Assembly: GCA_002293145.1 (NCBI GenBank)
Contig: DBCO01000012.1
Location: 1 to 48,343, forward strand
Origin: Akkermansiaceae bacterium UBA956
Lineage (GTDB): Bacteria > Verrucomicrobiota > Verrucomicrobiia > Verrucomicrobiales > Akkermansiaceae
Direction: 5' to 3'
DNA: 48,343 nucleotides
Under the pieces are notes generated by a model. That model had not been told where the DNA came from, did no database searches, and saw nothing but the letters and a program-made list of their open reading frames with translations. The number at the start of each line of letters is the position of its first letter. The stretch's first letter is position 1. Both the position numbers and the translations under genes were made by a program. This document shows, piece after piece, positions 27,732 to 36,259 of this stretch.

Positions 27732-28562
27732 CTATTGTGCGGGAACTTTGATTATGAGGCCGATGTTCAGCGCTCGCTCGTTGCGAATACTGTTTGAGCT
27801 CATCAGCTTCTGTGGGCTGATGTTGTATTTTTTTGCGATCGAGTAGAAGGTATCGCCTTTGCGCACGGTGTAGCTCGTGAACTCGTTACTGGAGGTTTCC
27901 TCAACTGGAATGGCGCGCGGTGCACTTTCGAGATTCTGATTTGGGCGCACGCGAACAGGGCGCGATGCATTGGCTAGATCGCCGCGGAGTGCGCGAATTT
28001 CCTCGGGCATGATGGCGCGGATTTCGTTTTGCGGGACGCGTAGCACCAGTCCCGAGAAGAGTTTCACATTGCCATTAGCATCACGCAGGGCTTGTTCGCT
28101 GATGCCTTGTTTGCCTGCAATGGAGAGGTAGGTATCACCATTCACTACGGGGTAGCGCTGGTCGCCGGGCTGAATTTGCGGCAGATCCGTCATACTGGTG
28201 ATGGCGGCTGAGGTATCGGGTCGCTCGCCAACGGCACTACCAGCGGCGGCAGCAGCTACGGCGAGTGGTTTTTGGCTAGAGCTGGGAGAGCTACCATTCG
28301 AGGGAGAGTTATTGCTTACCTCGGGGTTATTTGCTTCGAAATATTTCTGTGCCAAAATACCACCGATACCGACGACGTGCAGGAGTGCGATGACGATCAA
28401 GGCGCGACCGACATTCATGTTCGGGATATCGCCTTCGATGTCTGCTGGGTCTGCCGTTGTAGCGGCGGGGCGTCTGACTTGTCCTGTGACTTTGGCGTAG
28501 ATTTTGCGAAAGACTCTACGCTGTAGGGGCTTGCGTTTGATGGGAAGGTTGTGTGGTTTCAT
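27732..28562 (-). CDS. Membrane-anchored protein with two LysM domains
   Basis: A 276-residue protein. Residues 1-45 are basic and cytoplasmic, one membrane helix (RALIVIALLHVVGIGGILA) follows, then a Ser/Pro/Ala-rich linker. Two LysM domains come last, YPVVNGDTYLSIAGKQGISEQALRDAN (about 137-180) and YTVRKGDTFYSIAKKYNISPQKLMSSN (about 230-276). LysM binds N-acetylglucosamine of peptidoglycan. The gene sits between murD and ftsW (11 and 10 bases of spacing), so it is part of the division operon and probably a cell-wall-binding division factor. There is no catalytic domain. Confidence 0.85.
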   Translation of the reverse strand: MKPHNLPIKRKPLQRRVFRKIYAKVTGQVRRPAATTADPADIEGDIPNMNVGRALIVIALLHVVGIGGILAQKYFEANNPEVSNNSPSNGSSPSSSQKPLAVAAAAAGSAVGERPDTSAAITSMTDLPQIQPGDQRYPVVNGDTYLSIAGKQGISEQALRDANGNVKLFSGLVLRVPQNEIRAIMPEEIRALRGDLANASRPVRVRPNQNLESAPRAIPVEETSSNEFTSYTVRKGDTFYSIAKKYNISPQKLMSSNSIRNERALNIGLIIKVPAQ

Positions 28563-28573
28563 GAGGAGATGGC

Positions 28574-29875
28574 TTAGCGTAGGTTGTTAACGTAGTTGCG
28601 GAAAGCGGTGCCCCGTTGCTCATATCCTTTGAACATGTCAAAGGAGGAGGTGCCGGGTGAAAAGAGAATGGTCGCGCCGCGTGGCGCGAGTGAGCGAGCG
28701 GTGTCGATGGCTTCTTCGAGCGAGCGGACGATGGTAGTGGAAACGGCTTGGCTGAGTACGGCACCGAGTGGCTCGGCGATCTGACCGAAGGTCACGGCAG
28801 AGATCGCTTTTTGCTGGAGCAAGGCGACTACGGATTGGTAGTCGAGGCCTTTTTCCTTGCCGCCGGCGATGAGCACTACAGGGCGGGTTTGTGAGCGCAG
28901 CGCACTTTCTAGGGCATGCAGGTTGGTGGCTTTGGAGTCATTGAGATACTCGACGCCATCGAGTGTGCGCACGAGCTCGCATCGGTGGGGTGGGGGGACA
29001 TAGCCCGCAAACGCTTTTTTCAGATCGAGCGGTTTTCCGTAACAGCGGCAGGCTGCGATGGCGGCCATGATGTTTTCTGCATTGTGCAACCCGCGCAGAC
29101 TGGTGTCTTGATCCATGTTCAATACAGTCTGACCAGCGTGCTCGATGGTGATGCCTTGAGAAAACCAGTCCGCCACATCGGTTTCGGTGGAAAAAGTAAT
29201 TGTTTTGGCTTGGAGCGGTGGCAGGAGTTCGCCTGTGCGGATGATAGCGGTGCATGCGGCATCTTGATTTTCAAAAATGCGCCATTTGGCCTGGCGGTAG
29301 CTCTCGACAGTCGGGTAGCGGTCCATGTGGTCCGGGGCGAAGTTGAGCCATACTGCTACGTGCGGACGGAAGGCGTGGATCGTTTCGAGTTGAAACGAGC
29401 TAACCTCTAAGGCAATCACTTGCGGCATGGGATGCTGCATTACGACCTCAGCGAGCGGTTTGCCGTAATTGCCACAAGGCACACAGGAAACATCGCTGGC
29501 ATTGAAAATTCGGGCGATTACCTCGGTGGTCGTGGTCTTGCCGTTGGTGCCCGTAATTGCCACGGTATAGCCATCATAGTAGCCCCAGGCAAATTCCATC
29601 TCGCCGACAACTTTTTCCGCTTGTGTGGAAAATGCCGCGACGAGTGGTCCGTAGGTGTCGATGCCAGGGCTGACCACAAGGAGATCTGATTTTACCTGAA
29701 CTCCTATATCTGTAGTAGCAAAGGGATGCAAAGAAACCTCGGGCGCGAAGCCAGTGATGGATTCTGCTTCATCATAAACAGTCACGCTGGCACCTTCGCG
29801 CAAGGCTAGTGCGGCGGCGGCGCGACCACTGCGGCCGGCACCAAGGATGACAATATGTTTTGCAGAGAGATTCAT
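28574..29875 (-). CDS. murD: UDP-N-acetylmuramoyl-alanine--D-glutamate ligase
   Basis: Adds D-Glu to UDP-MurNAc-Ala. The N-terminal Rossmann part (HIVILGAGRSGRAAAALAL) is followed by the ATP site AITGTNGKTTTTEV, then VALEVSSFQLETI, HRCELVRTLDGVEYLNDSKATN and the C-terminal LIAGGKEKG and LFSPGTSSFDMFKGYEQRG. At 433 residues it is complete. Its ATG overlaps the mraY stop (ATGA). Confidence 0.96.
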   Translation of the reverse strand: MNLSAKHIVILGAGRSGRAAAALALREGASVTVYDEAESITGFAPEVSLHPFATTDIGVQVKSDLLVVSPGIDTYGPLVAAFSTQAEKVVGEMEFAWGYYDGYTVAITGTNGKTTTTEVIARIFNASDVSCVPCGNYGKPLAEVVMQHPMPQVIALEVSSFQLETIHAFRPHVAVWLNFAPDHMDRYPTVESYRQAKWRIFENQDAACTAIIRTGELLPPLQAKTITFSTETDVADWFSQGITIEHAGQTVLNMDQDTSLRGLHNAENIMAAIAACRCYGKPLDLKKAFAGYVPPPHRCELVRTLDGVEYLNDSKATNLHALESALRSQTRPVVLIAGGKEKGLDYQSVVALLQQKAISAVTFGQIAEPLGAVLSQAVSTTIVRSLEEAIDTARSLAPRGATILFSPGTSSFDMFKGYEQRGTAFRNYVNNLR

Positions 29876-31065
29876 CGGATTTTCAAAAGTGCAAGGCCGA
29901 TCAGGGCGAAGATCATGGAGAGCAGCCAGAAGCGGATGATGACTTGGCTTTCATGCCAGCCGCCGAGCTCGAAGTGATGATGGATGGGTGACATCCGGAA
30001 AATGCGTTTTTTGCGTAGCTTGAAACTGCCGACTTGGAGAATGACCGACAATGCTTCCATCACGAAAACTCCGCCAATGATGACCAGCAGCAGTTCTTGC
30101 TTGGTAGCGATGGCAACAGAGCCGAGCGCACCGCCAATGGCCAGCGATCCCGTATCACCCATGAACACCTTGGCGGGGTGGCAGTTGAACCAAAGGAAAC
30201 CAAAGCCTGCTCCGACGAGTGCCATGAGAAACACTGTTAGCTCGCCAATGTATTGATTGTGCGGGATTTTCAAATAATCGGTGGCGATGAAAAAATGGCC
30301 AGCAAGATAGGCGAGGATCGCATAGGCGAGTGCGGTGGTGATGCTGCAGCCGGTGGCGAGGCCATCGAGGCCATCTGTTAGGTTTACGGCATTCGAGCAG
30401 CCGATGATGACCAATGCGAAAAATGGGATCACCAGCCAGCCGAGATGAATGATCGGTTCTTTAAACAAGGGGAAACAAATGGCATCGATGGACATTTTTT
30501 GATCGCCTAACAAAAATCCGTGTGCAGCATCTCCGAAGCCTGATATTTCCTTTTTGTAGAAAAAGAATGCGGCAGCAATCAGCGCGATGATTAGCTGCCA
30601 GAAAAGCTTGGTGCGGCTGCTGACGCCATCGGACTTTTTCTCTTTGACCTTCTTGAAGTCATCACAAAATCCGAGAAGCCCGCAGGCGCCCATGGTGCAG
30701 GCACAGACGGCTACGAAGGGGTTGAGCGGATTGGCACATAGCAGGGTGGCAAGTAGAACAGAGCCGAGGATTAAGACGCCGCCCATGGTGGGGGTGCCGA
30801 TTTTTCCGCCGTGAAGTTCAGCAAGTTTGTGCACCTCAGCTGCAGTACGGATCGGCTGGCCGAGTTTCATTGAGATCAATTTGCGAATCACCCGAGGACC
30901 TGCGGCGATGCTAATGGCGAATGCCAAAAAGCAAGCGACAGCCGAGCGGAAGGTAATGTAGCCAAACAAATTTAGCACGTCATAGGTGTGCGCCCAGCCG
31001 GGTAAACCGGCGGCGATTTCGCCTTCGTGCGCTTCTTTCCAGAGTTGATAGATCCAGTATAACAT
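29872..31065 (-). CDS. mraY: Phospho-N-acetylmuramoyl-pentapeptide transferase
   Basis: Transfers phospho-MurNAc-pentapeptide to undecaprenyl phosphate, giving lipid I. A ten-helix membrane protein with PTMGGVLIL, DDFKKVKEKKSDG, the NLTDGLDGLATG motif, the FMGDTGSLAIGGALG loop and the C-terminal RKKRIFRMSPIHHHFELGGWHE with its HHH cluster. The length of 397 residues is slightly long, from an extended N terminus. Spacing to murF is 2 bases. Confidence 0.97.
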   Translation of the reverse strand: MLYWIYQLWKEAHEGEIAAGLPGWAHTYDVLNLFGYITFRSAVACFLAFAISIAAGPRVIRKLISMKLGQPIRTAAEVHKLAELHGGKIGTPTMGGVLILGSVLLATLLCANPLNPFVAVCACTMGACGLLGFCDDFKKVKEKKSDGVSSRTKLFWQLIIALIAAAFFFYKKEISGFGDAAHGFLLGDQKMSIDAICFPLFKEPIIHLGWLVIPFFALVIIGCSNAVNLTDGLDGLATGCSITTALAYAILAYLAGHFFIATDYLKIPHNQYIGELTVFLMALVGAGFGFLWFNCHPAKVFMGDTGSLAIGGALGSVAIATKQELLLVIIGGVFVMEALSVILQVGSFKLRKKRIFRMSPIHHHFELGGWHESQVIIRFWLLSMIFALIGLALLKIR

Positions 31066-31067
31066 GA

Positions 31068-32429
31068 CTATTGAGGGAAAACGAGTTGCATGACGATTTC
31101 CATGGCGGTGCTGCGACTGCCTTTGAAAAGTGCGGCATCGCCGGGCGTAATGATGGATTGCAGGTAGGTGGCGGCTTCTTCAAGCGTGGCGAAATGTCGC
31201 GCAGATGGACCAGCGTGAGCGTGGATCGCCTCGGCACCATCGCCTGCGGTGATGAGTTGGATGTCGAGGCTTGCAGCTTTTTCTCCAACACGCTGTGCGC
31301 CCTCGGCAGCGTGATCACCAAGCTCAGCCATGCGCCCGAGGACGGCGTAACGTTGATTTGTAGGGCTTACGGAAAATTGAGCGAGAGTTTCCAGCCCAGC
31401 GATCATCGACTCGGGATTGGCATTGTAGGTGTCGTCGAATACTGTGACGCCTTGGCTCACGAAGCGGCGTAGGCGCCCGCTGGTGAGAGTTGCTTGACTC
31501 AATCCAATGGCGATTTTTTCGCTCGAAATCCCTAATAGATTTCCAGTTGCTGCGGCTAGTAAGGCATTGGCTACCATGTGATGCCCGGGAACGGGCAGGC
31601 GCACCTCGACGGGGGCCTGATCTTTGATCAACAGGCTGAAACACGCGCAGCCGTTATCCTCGCGGATGTTCTCAGCGCGCACCGTATCACTGGCTCCACC
31701 TGTGGTGAAAATGCGTGCTTTGGTGAGCGCGCGGATTAACTCGAGAAAGTTGCAGTTGTGTGGAATGATCAGAGTTTGCTGGGCGGTGAGATTCGCTGCA
31801 ATGGCGGCTTTTTCCCGGGCAATTCCCTCACGAGAGCCCATAAACTCAATGTGCGAGGAGCCAATATTGGTAATGATGGCGATGCTAGGCTTGCCGATGG
31901 CGGTGAGTGGAGCGATCTCACCGGGATGGTTCATGCCCATTTCATAAACCGCTGCGGCATGCTCTAGGGTTGTTTCTAAGACCGTGAGCGGAAGGCCGAT
32001 GTGATTGTTCAAATTGCCGCGTGTGGCGTATGTAGGGAATTTTTGTGAGAGAACAGAGGCTGCAAAATCCTTGGTGCTAGTTTTTCCGTTAGAACCGGTG
32101 AGGGCGATGACGTGAATGCGCATTTGATCACGCCACCAACTTGCCAACTGTTGCAGGGCGAGTAGGGTATCGGGCACGAGGATGACGGCACCTTGCTTGG
32201 CTTCGCCGTTCCATTCACTTACGATGGCAACAGCTGCACCTTGAGCAAGAGCTTCAGCGGCGAAGCTATTGGCATCGAAATTTTCTCCGCGCAATGCAAA
32301 AAAAACGCAGCCAGGAACGAGCTTGCGGGTATCAGTACAGACGCCCGCGTGAGCCAAAGCCTCGGCATCACCGGCGAGGACGGTCGCGCCGAGAATCTGG
32401 GCCAATTGTGCTGCGGTGAGTGTTTTCAT
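31068..32429 (-). CDS. murF: UDP-N-acetylmuramoyl-tripeptide--D-alanyl-D-alanine ligase
   Basis: Adds D-Ala-D-Ala to the UDP-MurNAc-tripeptide. CTDTRKLVPGCVFFALRGENFDAN begins the substrate domain, ALTGSNGKTSTKDFAASVL is the ATP loop, then YEMGMNHPGEIAPLTAIGKP, VFDDTYNANPESM and AVLGRMAELGDHA. At 453 residues it is complete. It lies 3 bases after murE. Confidence 0.96.
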   Translation of the reverse strand: MKTLTAAQLAQILGATVLAGDAEALAHAGVCTDTRKLVPGCVFFALRGENFDANSFAAEALAQGAAVAIVSEWNGEAKQGAVILVPDTLLALQQLASWWRDQMRIHVIALTGSNGKTSTKDFAASVLSQKFPTYATRGNLNNHIGLPLTVLETTLEHAAAVYEMGMNHPGEIAPLTAIGKPSIAIITNIGSSHIEFMGSREGIAREKAAIAANLTAQQTLIIPHNCNFLELIRALTKARIFTTGGASDTVRAENIREDNGCACFSLLIKDQAPVEVRLPVPGHHMVANALLAAATGNLLGISSEKIAIGLSQATLTSGRLRRFVSQGVTVFDDTYNANPESMIAGLETLAQFSVSPTNQRYAVLGRMAELGDHAAEGAQRVGEKAASLDIQLITAGDGAEAIHAHAGPSARHFATLEEAATYLQSIITPGDAALFKGSRSTAMEIVMQLVFPQ

Positions 32430-32432
32430 GGA

Positions 32433-33980
32433 TCATGGATCTTTGTGACGAGGCTTGTGCGTTTTGCGCGGTGGCAGAGATTCGCGGAATTTTGCGGCAG
32501 CGACGACACGGGCGCGCAGGGATTTTTGTGCTTCTTTTTTATCATCGAATTCGATCGTGCGATCGGCGAATTGCTGATAGGTTTCGTGCCCTTTGCCGGC
32601 GATGAGAACGATGTCTCCAGCTTTCGTGGCCTCGATGGTTTTGAAAATGGCTTCGGCGCGATCTTCGATGGCGATGTGATGGCTGCCGCTCATGCCGCTG
32701 ATGATTTCTTGCAATATAGAGGAAGGATTTTCACTGCGTGGATTGTCTGAGGTGACAACGCAGTAATCGCTGAGGCGCGAGGCTACTTCGCCCATCAGTG
32801 GACGTTTGCGTTTATCGCGGTCACCACCACAGCCAAAAATCGTCAGCAGACGCCCCGGCTCTAACTCGCGCAAGGTGCGGCAGGCGTTTTCGAGAGCATC
32901 GGGGGTGTGCGCATAGTCCACAAAAACAGTGGCTCCACCGGCGTTGCCGACGTTTTCCATGCGACCAGATACCTGTGGTGCATCAGCCATCATCGCTACG
33001 GAATCGCGCAAGGGTATGCCGCAAGCGACACCGGCTACGAGTGCGCCTGCGATATTGTAGGCATTGAAACGACCGATGAATGGTGCGCGGACGAGGAACT
33101 GACGGCCTTTGTGATTGAGTTCGAATTCCATTCCGCGGGAGGTTTGTTTGAGTGAGTTGATGCGGTAGTCGCAGTGCACGCCGAAGCCAAAAGTCATGAT
33201 TTGCAATTGGCCTTGTAGCGACTCGGCGAGATCGGCTCCGTAGGCGTCATCGATGTTGATCACAGCCACGGGTTTTTTTCCTAACGGGTTATCGACAAGT
33301 GCCTTGAACCAAGCTTTTTTGGCGGCGAAGTAGGCCTCCATGGTGATGTGGTAGTCGAGATGATCTTGCGTCAAATTGGTGAAAACGCAGGCATCGTAGG
33401 GAATGCCGGTGATGCGGTGTTGGTCGATGCCGTGTGAGGAAACTTCCATGGCGACGCCGCGGCAATCGTGATCGGCCATGCGGCGGATCATTTGTTGTAG
33501 TTCGATGGGGCCTGGCGTAGTGCTGGTGGCGGGCTCGATGGTCTCACCGTCGTCGATTTTTACAGTGCCGAGCATGCCTGCGCGGTGCCAAGCTTGCTTC
33601 ATGAGATGTTGTACTAAGAAGGCACTAGTGGTTTTTCCGTTAGTACCGGTGATGCCGCACATTTTCATGCCTGCGGCGGGATTGCCCGCGAGTGCCGCGG
33701 CGCAATGAGCGAGTGCTTGGCGTGGGTTAGAGGTGTGAATCCAAGTGATTTGATTTGATAGTTTAGCGGGCGGTGCTTGATCGGAAATGATGACCGATGC
33801 GCCAGCGGCGAGGGCTTTTTCCACATATTGATTGCCATCGACTTGCCCCCCTTTTAGCGCAGCGAAAATCATGCCGGGTTTGACTTGGCGTGAGTCATCG
33901 GTGACGGCGCTGAGAGCGATGTCTGATGGGCCTGAGATGACGGGGCGGTGAAAAAGGGGCAGTAGGGTGGAAAGGTTCAT
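32433..33980 (-). CDS. murE: UDP-N-acetylmuramoyl-tripeptide synthetase, meso-DAP type
   Basis: Adds the third residue of the peptidoglycan stem. DDSRQVKPGMIFAALKG opens it, the ATP site is CGITGTNGKTTSAFL, then STTPGPIELQQMI, VAMEVSSHGIDQHR, VFVDYAHTPDALENACRTL and TSDNPRSENP. The DNPR motif marks enzymes that use meso-diaminopimelate rather than lysine. The ATG at 33980 overlaps the ftsI stop (ATGA); upstream codons are within ftsI. It has 515 residues with a basic tail. Confidence 0.96.
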   Translation of the reverse strand: MNLSTLLPLFHRPVISGPSDIALSAVTDDSRQVKPGMIFAALKGGQVDGNQYVEKALAAGASVIISDQAPPAKLSNQITWIHTSNPRQALAHCAAALAGNPAAGMKMCGITGTNGKTTSAFLVQHLMKQAWHRAGMLGTVKIDDGETIEPATSTTPGPIELQQMIRRMADHDCRGVAMEVSSHGIDQHRITGIPYDACVFTNLTQDHLDYHITMEAYFAAKKAWFKALVDNPLGKKPVAVINIDDAYGADLAESLQGQLQIMTFGFGVHCDYRINSLKQTSRGMEFELNHKGRQFLVRAPFIGRFNAYNIAGALVAGVACGIPLRDSVAMMADAPQVSGRMENVGNAGGATVFVDYAHTPDALENACRTLRELEPGRLLTIFGCGGDRDKRKRPLMGEVASRLSDYCVVTSDNPRSENPSSILQEIISGMSGSHHIAIEDRAEAIFKTIEATKAGDIVLIAGKGHETYQQFADRTIEFDDKKEAQKSLRARVVAAAKFRESLPPRKTHKPRHKDP

Positions 33981-35887
33981 TGATTGACGACACGAGGTTC
34001 TACCGTTTCGGTAGGAGTAATGTTGAGGTGATGGGCGATGCGCTCGCAAGCGCGGGAAAAGACGGGGCCGGCGATGGTTCCTCCGTAGAGCGATACGCCA
34101 GTGCTGCTTGGGTCATCGATGACAACGATGCAAACAAAATCGGGATCAGCGGCGGGTAGCATGCCTGCGAAGGAGCAGGTGAAGCGGTTGGTGAAGTATT
34201 TTTTAGTTTCGGTGTTGAATTTATAGACAGTGCCTGTTTTACCGCAGGCGATGTATCCTGGCACGTTGGCTTGCACGGCGGTGCCTTCTTTTTGCATTAC
34301 GGTGAGTAAACTTCGGCGCATCTCGCGGGCGGTGTTTGGCTTGATCACCTCGCGCACGACCTCAGGGGTCATCTGTTGGATGGCAGTGCCATCGTTGGCG
34401 ATCACGGCCTTGAGGAGTTGGGGCTTGCGTAGCTTGCCGTCGCTGGCGATGACGGAGTAGGCGCACGCCATTTGCATGGGGGTGACACTGACTGCGTAGC
34501 CATAGGTGGAGCTGGCGAAATCGTAGAGATTCTCGCTGCGGGTGAAGCGTCCGTTGACTTCGCTGCTGAGGGGAATGCCCGTTTTTTTGCCGAAGCCGAA
34601 GCTCGCGAGGTAGTCATAGTGCTTTTGCATACCGACCATCATGGCCATTTTGAAAACGCCGATATTGCTAGATTTTCCGAGTACCCATTCGGCGGAAAGA
34701 GTGCTGTAGGAGTGGTGGTCCTTCATCGAGAAATTCCCTTGTTGGTATAACTTGTTATGACAGAAAATCGGAGTGTGGCGGGTGATCGCACCTTCGTTCA
34801 TCGCAGCAGCCGCCGCGACGACCTTGATCGTAGAGCCGGGTTCGTAGACCATTTGGGTGGCGAAGTTGATGCCGTTGGTGTCGAGATTGTTGAGATCATT
34901 GAGATTGAATGAGGGATAGTTCGCGAGGCCGAGCACAGCGCCTGTTTTGGGATTCATCACGATGATGCAGCCGCGCGGTGCTTGGTATTCCTTGATGCCA
35001 GCGAGCAGTTCCTCCTCGATGATGGATTGGATCTCCATGTCCAAAGTCAATTGCACATTCAAGCCGGGGCGCGGAGGTAGGGTTTTTCCGGGTTCGGGTG
35101 TAATCAAAAATCCACGTGGATTGGTGACGCTGGTGCGGTGTCCATCTTTGCCCGCAAGGATACTTTCTAATGTTTTCTCTACGCCGTAGGTGCCGACTTC
35201 TTTTTTGTAGGTGTACTTGCCATGCTGAACCTCGATGATTTTTGGATAGCCGATGATGTGGCTTGCTAGCTCGGGAGATGCGTAGCGGCGGCGGGCGGTT
35301 TTTTCGAGCGAAAAACCGAAGAGTTTGTGGGTGTCGATGGCTTTTTGAACGCTCTCGTAAATGCTTTCTTCCATGTTGCGCTCTAGAATAAACCAGTCGT
35401 TAGGCTTCGAGTTGATCTTGGTCATCAGATCCTCGCGTTTGACACGAAGAGCGATGGCGAGATGGCTGACGGCATGCGTGAGGAATTTACTATTCAAGAT
35501 CTCGCTCTCATTTTCAATCAAGCGCTTCATGGTCTTGTGCATGCGTTTGCTCTTCTCGCTATCACTGAGATCAATCCAGCCGGGCGTGGTGCTAAGTTCA
35601 TCCCAGGCGAGTGATTTGGAGCAGAGATTGTTGTCGTTGAGGTCGTAGCGATTGATGCGCAAGTCAGCGAGGGTGATACTGCGGGCGATCAGTTCGTCAT
35701 TGCAATCGAGGATGTGGCCACGGTTGCCTGGGAGGTAGGTGATCGTGGTGCCTGCGTTCTGCGCTGCTTGTTGGTATTGCTTACGATTGGTGTATTGGAT
35801 CTCGATCATGCGCCACGACAAGTAGCTGAAGCCTGCAATGACTAGCAGGAACAGCGCGGTGCAGCGGCTGGAAAATTTACGAAGCAT
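33977..35887 (-). CDS. ftsI: Division-specific class B penicillin-binding protein
   Basis: A monofunctional transpeptidase that cross-links septal peptidoglycan. A short cytoplasmic part and one membrane helix (CTALFLLVIAGFSYLSWRMIEI) precede the dimerisation domain. The transpeptidase domain has the nucleophile in YEPGSTIKVV (SxxK), KSSN (SxN) and CGKTGTVYK (KTG). No PASTA domain follows. The length of 636 residues is normal. It lies between the FtsL-like gene and murE, the usual place of ftsI. Confidence 0.95.
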   Translation of the reverse strand: MLRKFSSRCTALFLLVIAGFSYLSWRMIEIQYTNRKQYQQAAQNAGTTITYLPGNRGHILDCNDELIARSITLADLRINRYDLNDNNLCSKSLAWDELSTTPGWIDLSDSEKSKRMHKTMKRLIENESEILNSKFLTHAVSHLAIALRVKREDLMTKINSKPNDWFILERNMEESIYESVQKAIDTHKLFGFSLEKTARRRYASPELASHIIGYPKIIEVQHGKYTYKKEVGTYGVEKTLESILAGKDGHRTSVTNPRGFLITPEPGKTLPPRPGLNVQLTLDMEIQSIIEEELLAGIKEYQAPRGCIIVMNPKTGAVLGLANYPSFNLNDLNNLDTNGINFATQMVYEPGSTIKVVAAAAAMNEGAITRHTPIFCHNKLYQQGNFSMKDHHSYSTLSAEWVLGKSSNIGVFKMAMMVGMQKHYDYLASFGFGKKTGIPLSSEVNGRFTRSENLYDFASSTYGYAVSVTPMQMACAYSVIASDGKLRKPQLLKAVIANDGTAIQQMTPEVVREVIKPNTAREMRRSLLTVMQKEGTAVQANVPGYIACGKTGTVYKFNTETKKYFTNRFTCSFAGMLPAADPDFVCIVVIDDPSSTGVSLYGGTIAGPVFSRACERIAHHLNITPTETVEPRVVNQ

Positions 35888-35917
35888 GAACGAAGGAAGA
35901 TGGATGGGATGGCAGAA

Positions 35918-36259
35918 TTAGGGACGGTTGTTTTGCAAGGAGAGTGATGGACCCTTGAGGCGAATGACCTCGACACAGTTGGGCGGAGTGGGCACGAGAT
36001 CCGTGCCGTTTGCTTTGAGTTTTTCGCGGATGTCGTAGCGAGCGAGTTGTTGTTCAATGTCGGCTTGCACGCTGGGTATGCGGTCTTGTTGGAGCGACTG
36101 AATGCTTTTCTCGGTGGCGGCGATATCGCGCACGGTTTTGATTTGTTGATTGCGGTAGGAGACATGCTTGATGGCCCCCGCAGCAATGATGGCGATGGCG
36201 ATGGCGAACATGATGTTACCGAAGGCGTGATTGGGTGACTGGGAGCGTGATTCGTTCAT
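35918..36259 (-). CDS. FtsL-like small membrane protein
   Basis: A 113-residue protein with a short cytoplasmic N terminus, one membrane helix (NIMFAIAIAIIAAGAIKHVSY) and a heptad-like periplasmic helix (IKTVRDIAATEKSIQSLQQDRIPSVQADIEQQLARYDIREKL). This is the architecture of FtsL, and the gene is exactly where ftsL stands, between rsmH (ATGA overlap) and ftsI. Sequence similarity is not diagnostic, as FtsL diverges strongly. It would help assemble the FtsQLB complex that activates FtsWI. Confidence 0.7.
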   Translation of the reverse strand: MNESRSQSPNHAFGNIMFAIAIAIIAAGAIKHVSYRNQQIKTVRDIAATEKSIQSLQQDRIPSVQADIEQQLARYDIREKLKANGTDLVPTPPNCVEVIRLKGPSLSLQNNRP

